This document shows, piece after piece, positions 51,775 through 61,830 of a stretch of 64,000 nt of DNA. Origin of the DNA: CAVUAF01 sp963739375 (GTDB taxonomy: Bacteria > Acidobacteriota > Terriglobia > Terriglobales > Acidobacteriaceae). The notes under the pieces are model-generated. The model was not told the DNA's origin, did not search any database, and saw nothing but the letters and a program-made list of their open reading frames with translations. Positions within the stretch are counted from its first letter, which is position 1; every line of letters begins with the position of its first letter. Location of the stretch: NCBI GenBank assembly GCA_963739375.1, contig CAVUAF010000018.1:124001-188000 (forward strand), in the 5' to 3' direction. Position numbers and translations under genes: made by a program.

Positions 51775-54213
51775 ATGACGCAATTCGCCTTCAAGAAGCG
51801 AGCGTTTCTAGTGCTCGCGCTGTTAGCGCTGGCTTGCTCGCCGCCGGACGCCGCGGCCCAGTCGCCACGGCAGCGATTTCGCCTGGATTTTGGCTGGAAA
51901 TTCACGCTCGGCGATCCCCCGCAAGCGGAAAGGGCGGCCTTTGACGACAGCGGCTGGCGTAAACTCGACCTCCCGCACGACTGGAGCATCGAAGGCCCGT
52001 GGGTGGAGGACAATCCGTCGGGTTCGGCCGGCGGCTACGCACCCCTGGGGATCGGCTGGTATCGCAAGAGCTTTCGCGTGCCGCAGGAGTTCAGCGGCAA
52101 ACGCGTGTTCCTCGACATGGATGGCGTCTTCAACCATTCCGACATCTGGGTGAATGGACAAAAGGTCGGGCACAACGAAAACGGCTACATCAGCTTTGAG
52201 TGTGACCTGACGCCGTGGCTGCGCATCGGCCGCGACAACGTGATTGCAGTGCGGGTGGACAACCTGAAACAGGCCAGCCGCTGGTACACCGGCAGCGGCA
52301 TCGATCGGCACGTTTGGCTTGTGCTCACCAGCCCGCTGCACGTCGCGCATTGGGGCACGTACGTGACTACGCCCACCGTCAGCGGCGGGCAGGCCGACGT
52401 CAAAATCCAGACCACGCTGCGCAACGATTCTGACGAAACGCGCAGCGCCACGCTCCTGACCCGCATTCTCGATCCCGGGCAGAAGGAAGTCGGGATGCAA
52501 AGCGTGCCCATACACGTGCCACCGCGGGCGGAGACCACCGTCACGCAGTCGATCGCTGTTTCACAACCTCAGCTCTGGACGCAGCAGACGCCGCAGCTCT
52601 ATCGCGCGTTGAGCGAGGTGCGCGAGGGCGGGCAGCCCGCGGATGCCTACGAGACGCCGTTTGGTATCCGCACCATCCAGTTCGATGTGAACCGTGGATT
52701 CCTGCTGAACGGCCAGCGGGTCGTGATCAAGGGAGTTTGCATTCACCACGATCTGGGTGCGCTCGGCGCCGCCACGCTGGAGAGCGGCTTCGAGCGCCGC
52801 TTGAAGATATTAGCGACGATCGGCGTCAACGCCCTTCGGCTGAGTCACGATGCCAAACCTCCCGAGCTGCTCGAGTTGGCCGATCGCATGGGCTTTCTGG
52901 TCCTCGACGAAGCCTTCGACAAGTGGTACGGATTCTTGCCGGACGGCACCGGCTGGAAAGACGACCTGCGGGCGTTCATCCGCCGCGATCGCAACCATCC
53001 GAGCATTTTCCTCTGGAGCATCGGCAACGAAATGACGCCGCACATGTACATGCGTGAAGGCGCGCTGCTCTATCAGGCCATGCAGAATGTCGTCCACGAA
53101 TTGGACCCCACCCGGGCCGTGACGGCCGCACTGCATCCCGTGCGCAATAACCGCGGTGAACGCGACGCGCCGCTGGCCGAACTGGCGGAGTACATGGATG
53201 TCATCAGCATGAATTACCAGACGCGCTTCTACGCGCGCGACCACCAGCAGCATCCCAACCAGGTCCTGCTGGGCAGCGAAGCGCATGTCCATCAGGTGGA
53301 CCTCAACGCGCCGCGGCCGGCCACCGACAACTCCGGCAACCAGTGGTGGGGTACACGCGATTACTACACCGGCCAGTACTTCCCGTATGTGGCCGGCCAG
53401 TTCATTTGGGCCGGCGTGGACTATCTGGGCGAAGCGGGCGCGTGGCCGAGCAAAGGTTATCGCACCACGCTGGTATCGATGACGGGGGTGCGCAAGCCGT
53501 TCTCGTACTTTGTCCAGAGCCTGTACACCGACGACCCCATGGTATGGATCGCGGTGGACAATCCCGACTCCCGCCAGGAGCCGAAGCGCGATGCCGGCGG
53601 CAGTTTTATCTCGCTGCTGTCGCACTGGAACTTCCCGCCGGAGCTGATGACGCTGCGCGTGTACACGTTTACCAATGCGCCCGTCGTCGAATTGCTGCTG
53701 AACGGCAAATCGCTGGGCGAAAGACACGCGGCCGAATACGCCGACCACATCGTTCTCTGGGACGTCCCTAATCAACCGGGGATACTGCGCGCCGTGGCCA
53801 GGAAGGACGGCGCCGTGGTCGCGACGCACGAGCTGCAAACGGCAGGCAAGGCAGTTCGCCTGGTCTTGAGTCCCGACCGTTCCACGCTCGCCGCCACCGG
53901 CCAGGACCTCGCGTATGTTGAGGTACGCGCCGTGGACGAGAAAGGCGTAGTCGTGCCGGATGCGCGCCACCGGGTGCGCTTTGAGATCAGCGGGCAGGGA
54001 ACCCTCGCCGGCGTGGACAATGCCGATTTAGACAGCCCGGAAGGGTTCAAGGCGGACCACCGCGAGTTGCGTCAGGGCCGGGCGTTGGCCATCGTGCAGT
54101 CGGCGCGGCAACCCGGCACGGTTCGCCTGGTCGCCCATGGCGACGGCTTGCAGGACGCAGCGGTCGAAATTCAGATTCAACCGCCGCCCGCCGCGCTTCC
54201 CACGTTGCCGTGA
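51775..54213 (+). CDS. GH2 family beta-galactosidase-like enzyme, secreted
   Basis: 812 residues. After a signal peptide come the GH2 sugar-binding domain (FDDSGWRKLDLPHDWSIEGP, GWYRKSF, ENGYISFECDL), an immunoglobulin-like domain, a TIM barrel with the acid/base Glu in WSIGNEMTPHM (about 418) and a probable nucleophile Glu in LLGSEAHVH (about 502), and a C-terminal part with further beta domains (DUF4982 and Big-like: LTLRVYTFTNAPVVELLLNG). GGGAGGTGCTGA precedes the ATG. In this neighbourhood it probably takes beta-galactose or beta-glucuronic acid off pectic side chains. Confidence 0.87.
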   Translation: MTQFAFKKRAFLVLALLALACSPPDAAAQSPRQRFRLDFGWKFTLGDPPQAERAAFDDSGWRKLDLPHDWSIEGPWVEDNPSGSAGGYAPLGIGWYRKSFRVPQEFSGKRVFLDMDGVFNHSDIWVNGQKVGHNENGYISFECDLTPWLRIGRDNVIAVRVDNLKQASRWYTGSGIDRHVWLVLTSPLHVAHWGTYVTTPTVSGGQADVKIQTTLRNDSDETRSATLLTRILDPGQKEVGMQSVPIHVPPRAETTVTQSIAVSQPQLWTQQTPQLYRALSEVREGGQPADAYETPFGIRTIQFDVNRGFLLNGQRVVIKGVCIHHDLGALGAATLESGFERRLKILATIGVNALRLSHDAKPPELLELADRMGFLVLDEAFDKWYGFLPDGTGWKDDLRAFIRRDRNHPSIFLWSIGNEMTPHMYMREGALLYQAMQNVVHELDPTRAVTAALHPVRNNRGERDAPLAELAEYMDVISMNYQTRFYARDHQQHPNQVLLGSEAHVHQVDLNAPRPATDNSGNQWWGTRDYYTGQYFPYVAGQFIWAGVDYLGEAGAWPSKGYRTTLVSMTGVRKPFSYFVQSLYTDDPMVWIAVDNPDSRQEPKRDAGGSFISLLSHWNFPPELMTLRVYTFTNAPVVELLLNGKSLGERHAAEYADHIVLWDVPNQPGILRAVARKDGAVVATHELQTAGKAVRLVLSPDRSTLAATGQDLAYVEVRAVDEKGVVVPDARHRVRFEISGQGTLAGVDNADLDSPEGFKADHRELRQGRALAIVQSARQPGTVRLVAHGDGLQDAAVEIQIQPPPAALPTLP

Positions 54214-54274
54214 TTAGGCACGGCAGCGCACGGGAACCCAGGCATGCGAGCAACCGTCGTGCGGAGAGGGAAGG

Positions 54275-57100
54275 ATGAGCCGTTCCAAATCTAGCGCGCA
54301 CACGGCAGCGTGGGCTGCCGCAGTCCTGCTTTGCACATTAATCTGTCGTCCGGCAGCACTCGCGCAGTCGAAAGCTCCCGCCGCCGCACCATCGGCGACC
54401 GCCCCACGCCTGGATGAACTCCGGCAGCTCTTCCAGAATCCGCCGGATGATGCGCGCATCATGATGCGCTGGTGGTGGTTCGGCCCGGCAGTCACCAACG
54501 CCGAGCTTGAACGCGAGATGCGAACGATGAAAGAGGGCGGTATCGGCGGAGTCGAGGTGCAGCCGGTTTATCCGCTGGCGCTCGACGACCCGCAACGTGG
54601 CGCCAAGAATCTTCCTTTTCTTTCGGATGGATTCCTCGCATCACTCCGGTTTGTCTCCCATAAGGCGAAAGAGCTGGGCTTGCGCATGGATCTCACGCTC
54701 GGCAGCGGCTGGCCGTGGGGTGGACCGCAGGTGCCGGTCACCCAGGCGGCGGGAATGTTGCGTATCGCTCACGGGAAGGCTGAGGGTAGCGCGCGGCGTG
54801 TCCCGCTTCCCTACATCGCCGAAGGCGAGGAGCTACTGGCAGCGTTTCTTGCGCCCGCGCCCGGTTCTCCCGCAGCGCCCTCCAGCTTTCAGCCGCTAAC
54901 GGATATTCACGACGGTTTCGTCGCCGTGCCGGCGGGAACTGCGGGCGCGCGCGAGCTATTGTTTTTCATTGCCAGCCGCACCGGAATGATGGTGAAGCGG
55001 CCCGCCGTCGGCGCCGAAGGCTTCGTGGTGGACCATTACGATCGCGCGGCCGTCGAGCACTATTTACGCACCGTCGGCGACCGGCTGCTGTCGGCCTTCG
55101 ATGCGGACCCGCCGTACGCGATTTTTGGCGACAGCCTCGAGGTTTATAACTCCGACTGGACGAGCGATTTCCTGCAGGAGTTTCGCCGCCGCCGCGGCTA
55201 TGACCTGAAGCCATATCTGCCGGCACTCGTCAGCGACCTCGGTCCGACGACGCTCGACATTCGGCACGACTGGGCCCGCACGCTGACCGAATTATTCAAC
55301 GAACGCTTCGCGTCAACGGTGCACGAGTGGTCCAGGCGCAACCACACGCGCTTCCGCATGCAAGGCTACGGCATTCCGCCGGCGGAACTATCCAGCAGCG
55401 CCCTCACTGATCTTCCGGAAGGCGAAGGCGCACAGTGGAAGACGCTCGCGGCGACCCGCTGGGCCGCCAGCGCCAGCCACATTTACGGCGTGCCGATCAC
55501 CTCATCGGAAACCTGGACGTGGCTGCACTCGCCGGTTTTTCGTGCCACGCCGCTCGACATGAAGGCCGAAGCCGATCGGCACTTCCTGCAAGGCATCAAT
55601 CAGCTGATTGGCCACGGCTGGCCCTACACGCCGCCCTATGTCGAGTATCCCGGCTGGCGTTTTTATGCCGCCGCCGTCTTCGACGAGAAGGACCCCTGGT
55701 GGATCGTGATGCCTGACATCGCGCGCTACCTGCAGCGGGTCAGCTTCGTTCTGCGGCAGGGCAAGCCCGCCAACGACGTCGCCTTCTATTTGCCGAACAG
55801 CGACGCGTGGGCGCACCTCACGCCCGGCCACGTGAACCTGTTCGAAACACTGCGCGCGCAGCTTGGCAGCGAGGTGGTCGGCGATGTGCTCGACGCTGGA
55901 TTCAATCTGGACTTCTTCGACGACGACGCGCTGCAGCGCGTCGGCAAAGTCGGACAGGGGGCGCTGTCGCTTGGTCCGAACGCCTATCGCGTCGTGATCT
56001 TGCCCGGCGTGGAGCGAATTCCTCTGCCGACCTACCAGAAGCTTGAGGAATTTGTTCGTGCGGGCGGGATCCTTGTGGCTACTGGGCGTCTGCCCGGAGC
56101 TGCTCCAGGTTTCGCTGCCAGTGCGGCGGAACAGGAGCAGGTAAGGGAAATTACACGGCGCCTATTCGAGGGCACGTCACCGCCGGCTCGTTTTGTCCAG
56201 GATGAAAGTCGGCTAGGCGCTCAGCTCGTATCGCTCGCCACCGCGGATGTGGCGTTTTCACCGGCTGCCGCGGACATCGGGGTTGTCCATCGGCGCACGC
56301 CCGACGCCGACATCTACTTCCTGGCGAATACCAGCCAATTCCCGGTGAAGACCACGGCTACCTTTCGCGTTTCGGCGAATCATGCGGAGTGGTGGGACCC
56401 AATATCCGGCCACATCGCACCCGCCAACGCGGAAGCAGCCGCTCACTCCAGCAAGGTGGCAACTGAGCTGGAACCGTACGGCTCCCGCGTCCTGGTGTTA
56501 TCGAATAGCGCATCGCAGGCACCCGCGCTGGCCTCACCAAGCGCGGCCGGCTCGACTATCGACTTGAGCAGCAACTGGCAGGTGACCTTCAGCAACAACG
56601 GCAAAACCGTTGCCATGGAGCACCTGCGTTCGTGGACGGACGATGAAGACACGCGCTACTTCTCCGGAACCGCGACCTACGAAAAGACCGTGCCGATTAC
56701 AGCCGATAGTCTTCGCCGCGGATCGTCGGTGCGGCTCGAGTTTGGTGACGACAAGCCAATCCCGCCGCAACCCTTGCGCAATGGCATGCAGGCGTGGCTC
56801 GAAGCGCCCGTCCGCGAAGCCGCCGTGGTGTACGTCAACGACCAGCGCGCCGGCTCCGTCTGGTGTCCGCCGTACGCACTCGAGGTCACGCCGTTCCTGC
56901 AACCCGGTGACAACAAGCTCAGGATCGTGGTGGCTAATCTCGCGCTCAATTACATGGCGGGACACCGTTTGCCCGATTATCGCCTGCTGAACTCGCGCTA
57001 CGGGGTCCGCTTCGAAGCGCAAGACATGGACAAGGTACAGCCCATTCCGGCTGGACTCTTCGGCCCGGTGCGGCTGGTGTTCGGCACAGCAAAGCAGTAG
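54275..57100 (+). CDS. GH106 alpha-L-rhamnosidase, secreted
   Basis: 941 residues with a signal peptide (AAWAAAVLLCTLICRPAALAQ). RIMMRWWWFGPAVTNAEL at the start of the catalytic domain, GGIGGVEVQPVYPLA, LTLGSGWPWGGPQVP and IFGDSLEVYNSDWTSDFL with a conserved Glu are typical of family GH106, which acts on alpha-1,2 and related rhamnosyl linkages in rhamnogalacturonan. C-terminal beta domains follow, the last with AWLEAPVREAAVVYVNDQRA. GAGAGGGAAGG stands before the ATG. It is convergent with the GH78 gene; the 157 bases between show no clear terminator. Confidence 0.87.
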   Translation: MSRSKSSAHTAAWAAAVLLCTLICRPAALAQSKAPAAAPSATAPRLDELRQLFQNPPDDARIMMRWWWFGPAVTNAELEREMRTMKEGGIGGVEVQPVYPLALDDPQRGAKNLPFLSDGFLASLRFVSHKAKELGLRMDLTLGSGWPWGGPQVPVTQAAGMLRIAHGKAEGSARRVPLPYIAEGEELLAAFLAPAPGSPAAPSSFQPLTDIHDGFVAVPAGTAGARELLFFIASRTGMMVKRPAVGAEGFVVDHYDRAAVEHYLRTVGDRLLSAFDADPPYAIFGDSLEVYNSDWTSDFLQEFRRRRGYDLKPYLPALVSDLGPTTLDIRHDWARTLTELFNERFASTVHEWSRRNHTRFRMQGYGIPPAELSSSALTDLPEGEGAQWKTLAATRWAASASHIYGVPITSSETWTWLHSPVFRATPLDMKAEADRHFLQGINQLIGHGWPYTPPYVEYPGWRFYAAAVFDEKDPWWIVMPDIARYLQRVSFVLRQGKPANDVAFYLPNSDAWAHLTPGHVNLFETLRAQLGSEVVGDVLDAGFNLDFFDDDALQRVGKVGQGALSLGPNAYRVVILPGVERIPLPTYQKLEEFVRAGGILVATGRLPGAAPGFAASAAEQEQVREITRRLFEGTSPPARFVQDESRLGAQLVSLATADVAFSPAAADIGVVHRRTPDADIYFLANTSQFPVKTTATFRVSANHAEWWDPISGHIAPANAEAAAHSSKVATELEPYGSRVLVLSNSASQAPALASPSAAGSTIDLSSNWQVTFSNNGKTVAMEHLRSWTDDEDTRYFSGTATYEKTVPITADSLRRGSSVRLEFGDDKPIPPQPLRNGMQAWLEAPVREAAVVYVNDQRAGSVWCPPYALEVTPFLQPGDNKLRIVVANLALNYMAGHRLPDYRLLNSRYGVRFEAQDMDKVQPIPAGLFGPVRLVFGTAKQ

Positions 57101-57257
57101 TGTTTTGATCGACGACTCCGGAGATTGCGAGCGGCCTCGGACAACTCTAAGCGGCAAGTGTTTCGGGAATCACCAAGCCGCTGGTAGCCAGAAAATAGCA
57201 TTGGGCTGCAGACGTCGGGACCAGGTCATTTCGTGAACTTGGCTGGCCCCAGAGCCG

Positions 57258-60017
57258 CTAGTCCTCAGCCATCGCGTAGCTAAAGCGATACTGGCCGGAG
57301 CCGGTGTCGACGACTACGGCGGTGCCGTCCTGTCCCGCGCTCACGATGCCCTTTGCGGAGGAGAGAGCTTGGCCGGATTCCATGACATCTGCCAAGTGTG
57401 CTTTCGGCAATCTCACCGTTGCGTGCGTGTTGGCGGGAAGCATAATGGCGAGCTCAAATCTGTTGTCCCGGCGTTGCCACGCGGAACTGACAAGACCATA
57501 CATCGTTTCGTGGCTGGCTTTTACGTGTGAAAACCCGCCGCCGGGCACCGGCTGAATGAGCACGTGCTTGTAGCCGGGCGCCTGCGGATCGACCTCGATG
57601 CCGGCCATAACACGGTACATCCAATCCCCGATGGCGCCGTACGCGTAGTGGTTGAACGAGTTCATCGCACTGTCCTGGAAGGTGCCGTCTGGCTTGATTC
57701 CATCCCAACGTTCCCAGATCGTTGTGGCACCTTGTGTGACGGGATAGAGCCACGACGGATACTGCTCGCGGTTGAGCAGCATGTAGGCCTCGTTGGCGTA
57801 CCCGTAGCGGGTGAGGACGTGGCAGAGAAACGGCGTGCCGACGAACCCTGTCGTCAGATGTTTTCGCTCCCGCACGTCCTTCGCCAGCCGCTCGGCGGCG
57901 GCGGCGCGTAATTCTTTCGGTAGCAGATCGAATTCAAGTGCGAGTGCGTAGGCCGTTTGCGTGTTTTCACCCACACGGCCAGTGGGGGTCACGAACTCGC
58001 GAACAAAGGCGCTCTTGATGTTTGCCAGCAGTTCACGGTAGCGCGTGGCGTCGTCTTGCTCGCCGAGGAGCTGTGCGGTGCGCTGCAGTAAGTCGGTCGA
58101 GTGGGCGAAAAATGCGGTGGCGATCAGATCTTTTCCGGTGGTTGCGCCGGGATAGCTGCGGGCTTCCGAACTCGGCGCCGCATAGGCAAGCCAGTCGCCG
58201 TAATGCGGGTCGCCTCGCCAAATGTAATCGTCGCCTGCGCGCTGCCGTTCGTATTCCACCCATTTCCGCATGCTGGGATACTGCTCCTCCAGAATGCGCT
58301 CATCGCCGTAGCTGAGATAGATCGTCCACGGGATGATGACCGCGGCGTCGCTCCAGGCGGCGGACGGGGGTGAAGAGGTGTGCACCTCGGGGATCACGAC
58401 CGGTACACTGCCGTTTTCCTGCTGGTCGGCCGCAAGGTCTCTGAGCCATTTCGTGAAGAATCCGGCAACGTCCCGATTGAAGGCAGCGGTGCGGGCAAAC
58501 ACCTGCGCGTCGCCCGTCCATCCCAGCCGTTCGTCCCGTTGTGGACAATCGGTGGGCACATCGAGGAAGTTCCCCTTCTGGCCCCACTCGATGTTGTGTT
58601 GAAGTTGATTGACAAGCTCCCTGGAAGTTTCGAATTCACCGGTGCGTGCGATATCGGAATGAATAACGATGCCCGTCAGGCTGTCGGGCGTTAACTCGCC
58701 CGGATAGCCGGAAACCGCCACGTACCGGAATCCGTGAAAAGTAAAATGCGGCTCAAAAACCTCCGGGCCACCTCCCTGGAGGGTGTAGCGGTCCGTGGCC
58801 TTCGCTTGGCGCAGGTTCTCCGTATAAAAGTTGCCTTGCTTGTCGAGCACCTCGGCGTGTCGCAGCGTGATGGTCGTGCCCGCCGGGCCTTGCACCTTGA
58901 GCCGCACCCACCCAACCATGTTCTGACCTATATCGGCCACCGTGTCGCCGCCGGGCGTCTGGAAGATCCTCACCGGGCGCAGTTCTTCCATCTTGCGCAC
59001 GGGCGGACCGGCAGGAGCCACGAGGTTGTCGTTTCGCTGCGCCGTAACCCGAACGGCGGACCATTGCTGGTCGGCAAACCCAGGCTGGTTCCATCCTGGC
59101 TTTTCCAGCCGGGCGTCGTAGGTTTCGCCGTCATAGATTTCGGACATCAGGATTGGTCCGGTTGCCGCCTTCCAATTCTGATCGCTGCCGATGACTTCCT
59201 CGTGGCCGTCTTTGTACGTGATGTTGATTTGCAGTAACAGCCCCAGCAGGTCGCCGTAAGCGTAGCGGCCTCGGAAGCGGTACCAGCCATCGCCCAGCAA
59301 GACGCCGACGGCGTTCTGGCCCTTCCGCAGCAGGGCGGTAACGTCATAGGTTTGATACTGGAGGCGCTTGTGGTAGCTGGTCCAGCCGGGAGTAAAAAGC
59401 TCATCGCCCACGCGGCGGCCATTCAAGTACATCTCATACAGGCCGTGACTGGTCACGTAGGCGCGCGCGCGTACGACCTCATCCCGCAGCTGAAATTCAC
59501 GGCGCAGCATCGCAACCGGCGCGGCGGTCGCGCGGTCCTCCGCCAGGGCCGGCTCGATCCAACTGACGCGCCATTGCGCGGCATCGAGCAGGCCCATTTC
59601 CCACCACGCCGGCTCGCTCCAGTTGGAAACCATGTCCGCGCCGTCCCACACGCGCACCTGCCAGTAATATCTCTGGCCTGATTTCAGTGCTGGACCGTCG
59701 TACGGACGCTGGATCGATTCATCGGAGTTGACGCGTCCTGAGTCCCACACCAGCGAACGGCCGGCGCGGAGTTCCTGTGTACTGGCCGCCACACGCACCT
59801 GGTATGCAGTTTGGGTCACCGCGCGCGCAGCGTAAGACAATTGCCAGCTAAGGCGGGGTCTGGGGGCATCGAGGCCGAGTGGATTCTGCTGATACTCCGT
59901 GCGCAGCGCAACGACCTGCACTGCCGATAGGGATTGCGTCGGTGTGGTCGGCGCACCGACGCCCGCCATCAAGGCGGCTGCGAGCGTGATGAAACACATC
60001 TCCAGAGACCGCTTCAT
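57258..60017 (-). CDS. GH78 alpha-L-rhamnosidase, secreted
   Basis: 919 residues: signal peptide (MKRSLEMCFITLAAALMAGVG), the typical opening LRTEYQQNPLGLDAPRPRLSW, two beta domains, and an alpha/alpha barrel with DCPQRDERLGWTGDAQVF (near residue 490, contains the acidic active-site cluster) and NSFNHYAYGAIGDWMYR near the C-terminal end. It releases L-rhamnose from plant glycans. The ATG at 60017 is preferred to an upstream GTG because the signal peptide starts there. Its 5' end is only about 80 bases from the repeat that precedes the tRNA-Pro, so it is the last gene of the presumed island. Confidence 0.9.
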   Translation of the reverse strand: MKRSLEMCFITLAAALMAGVGAPTTPTQSLSAVQVVALRTEYQQNPLGLDAPRPRLSWQLSYAARAVTQTAYQVRVAASTQELRAGRSLVWDSGRVNSDESIQRPYDGPALKSGQRYYWQVRVWDGADMVSNWSEPAWWEMGLLDAAQWRVSWIEPALAEDRATAAPVAMLRREFQLRDEVVRARAYVTSHGLYEMYLNGRRVGDELFTPGWTSYHKRLQYQTYDVTALLRKGQNAVGVLLGDGWYRFRGRYAYGDLLGLLLQINITYKDGHEEVIGSDQNWKAATGPILMSEIYDGETYDARLEKPGWNQPGFADQQWSAVRVTAQRNDNLVAPAGPPVRKMEELRPVRIFQTPGGDTVADIGQNMVGWVRLKVQGPAGTTITLRHAEVLDKQGNFYTENLRQAKATDRYTLQGGGPEVFEPHFTFHGFRYVAVSGYPGELTPDSLTGIVIHSDIARTGEFETSRELVNQLQHNIEWGQKGNFLDVPTDCPQRDERLGWTGDAQVFARTAAFNRDVAGFFTKWLRDLAADQQENGSVPVVIPEVHTSSPPSAAWSDAAVIIPWTIYLSYGDERILEEQYPSMRKWVEYERQRAGDDYIWRGDPHYGDWLAYAAPSSEARSYPGATTGKDLIATAFFAHSTDLLQRTAQLLGEQDDATRYRELLANIKSAFVREFVTPTGRVGENTQTAYALALEFDLLPKELRAAAAERLAKDVRERKHLTTGFVGTPFLCHVLTRYGYANEAYMLLNREQYPSWLYPVTQGATTIWERWDGIKPDGTFQDSAMNSFNHYAYGAIGDWMYRVMAGIEVDPQAPGYKHVLIQPVPGGGFSHVKASHETMYGLVSSAWQRRDNRFELAIMLPANTHATVRLPKAHLADVMESGQALSSAKGIVSAGQDGTAVVVDTGSGQYRFSYAMAED

Positions 60018-60093
60018 ACCCTGCTGCCCTCGTGGGCAACGATTTACCACTCCTTCCCTGCGATTTCAACAGGCTCGCCCCGCCTTTGCAGGC

Positions 60094-60228
60094 GACGGTA
60101 GATAAAAATGTGAATAGTCGCTGCGCCGGGGGGCGGCCGAAAACCCAATACTGGCGCGGCTTTGCGCTAGGAGCATCTGCGCTAACAGCAGGAGATCATG
60201 ACAGCGGCAGGTAAGCGCTTGAAAACAT
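60094..60228 (+). repeat. Degenerate ~140-bp repeat beside tRNA-Pro (copy B)
   Basis: This aligns with 21256-21394 over its whole length, with the best blocks being gataaaa, cccaata-tggcgcggctt, aacagcag, tcatga and cttgaaaacattggtcgggg running into the tRNA 3' end. Divergence between the copies indicates that they belong to two related but different elements, not to a recent duplication. Confidence 0.7.
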
Positions 60229-60304
60229 TGGTCGGGGCGACAGGATTTGAACCTGTGACCCCCTGCGCCCAAGGCAGGTGCGCTACAGGCTGCGCTACGC
60301 CCCG
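60229..60304 (-). tRNA. tRNA-Pro (anticodon TGG)
   Basis: A complete cloverleaf: acceptor stem CGGGGCG/CGCCCCG, D-arm GCGC...GCGC, anticodon stem CCTGC/GCAGG with loop CTTGGGC (anticodon TGG), T-arm ACAGG-TTCAAAT-CCTGT, and an encoded CCA end. Its 3' end points toward the glycan-degradation locus. The 3' part is repeated at 21395-21441 and 3437-3484. Confidence 0.95.
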
Positions 60305-60505
60305 ACAGGCGTGGTGGGTCGCGTTCAGTTTAGCATTTTGGGCGCGCCCCGCAGCCTTGGGGCTGGGGTTTGCGATTGCGGGCCACCGGCGCCGATGTTA
60401 GCCTGCGCGCTACCCGATCGTGCTGCCCACGCGGTTCCCGCTGCCTCGTGGGACCCCCCGCGGCTTGCCCGCACGCCCACAGCGCGATCGGTGCTGGAGG
60501 AGATC

Positions 60506-61815
60506 ATGCCGCGTCTCTCGGGGCTGCGTTCGTTCTGTCTTCTGCTCTTCGTGGTGACGGCGCTTGCGCCCGGCCTGCCGGCCCAGAACCCGCACGACCC
60601 GCGGCTGGTCGGCGCCTGGAGCGGCGCCATGCGCGGCGTCCCCATCCAGTGGACGTTTCGCGCCGACGGCAGCGGCGAACTCCTGGGCGAGAAGTTCGTG
60701 TGGGAGACGCCGGAGGCCGACGTCCTGGTCATCTCCCAAGCCGGCGGCACTGCCGAATACAAGATCAAGTTCGACAATGGCCAGTTGGTCGTAACCGGCG
60801 CCGACCTGGAAGCGCCACTGGTGATGAAGCGGACCGGCAGCGCGGCGCCGGGTGCCGCAGCCTCGGGCCCGCTGAGCCGCGCGCGTGACCGCGCCCAGCA
60901 GGGAACTGTGGCCGCCACTCCCGGCGCCAGTGCCCCGAGCGCGACCGCGAATCCCGTGCCCGCGCCCGCGCCGCAACGCGACGCCGGAGATTCCCAGATC
61001 GGCGCGACCGGCATGCATGGCAACCGCTTCTCCAAGGAAACTGGGCGGCGAGCTTCGCCGTGCCGCCGAACTGGCAGGCCTTCGACCGCGGCATGGCGGT
61101 GGTGCTCAAGTCGGCCACCGAACCCGGCGTGGTCATCATCACCTTCCAGTTCAAGACCACGATGGAGCAGCTCAACGCCTTGTACCAGCAGGGATACCGC
61201 GAAGAAGGGCTGGCGCTGATGCCAGCCGCCGCGGCCACGAAGATTCCCGCGGGCCGCAACGAGGCGATTGCGGGCGTGTACACCGGCAGGTCGGCGGACG
61301 GCATCCAGCTCCGCTGCCGCGTGGCCGGCGTGCTCAGCCCCTTCGGCACCGCCGCCACCGTTATGAGTCTCGCGACCGACAAGGATTACGCCGCCATGGA
61401 GCGCCTGGTGGACACCGTGGCGCAGAGCTTCACCTTCGCCAAGCCCAAAGACAGCGGCTTGCGCCAGGTGCTGGCGGGGAACTACTCGCACTACAGCAGT
61501 TCGCAGACCTACGCCAGCAGTTCGTCCTCGGAAAGCTCCATCAACCTGTGCCTGAACGGCAACTTCTCGCGCGGCGGCGAGAGCTACACCTCGGCGCAGG
61601 CGGGCACGGCCTACGGGCAGAGGAGCGGCGGCGGCACCTGGACGGCGCAGGGCAACCAGATGCAGGGGGTCCTGATTCTGACGCACGCCAACGGGCAGCA
61701 GGAGCAGTTGCCGTACCAGGTTTCCACGAATCCCAAGGACCGCAGCGGCTATGGTCCGGCGCTGCAAATCGGCGGCACGCTCTATCAGAAGACCGGCGCT
61801 GGCGCCTGCAATTAG
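60506..61815 (+). pseudogene. Secreted protein of unknown function, one frameshift
   Basis: The ATG has GGAGGAGATC immediately upstream and opens a signal peptide (LRSFCLLLFVVTALAPGLPAQ). A small beta domain (LVGAWSGAMRGVPIQWTFRADG) and an Ala/Pro-rich linker follow. Near 61035 the frame changes; the protein evidently continues as NWAASFAVPPNWQAFDRGMA-VVLKSATEPG ... to 61815, ending in a Ser-rich domain with a second beta fold. One single-base change would give a protein of about 436 residues. I do not know the function; proteins with a lipocalin-like first domain and this layout are frequent in acidobacteria (from memory). Confidence 0.6.
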
Positions 61816-61830
61816 AGCGCTGCTCGCCCC

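Noticed and set aside
60066..60272. Short minus-strand frame beginning MGAGGHRFKSCRPDQ
   Set aside because: It is a frame read through the tRNA 3' end; a similar frame appears at 3118-3480 for the same reason.
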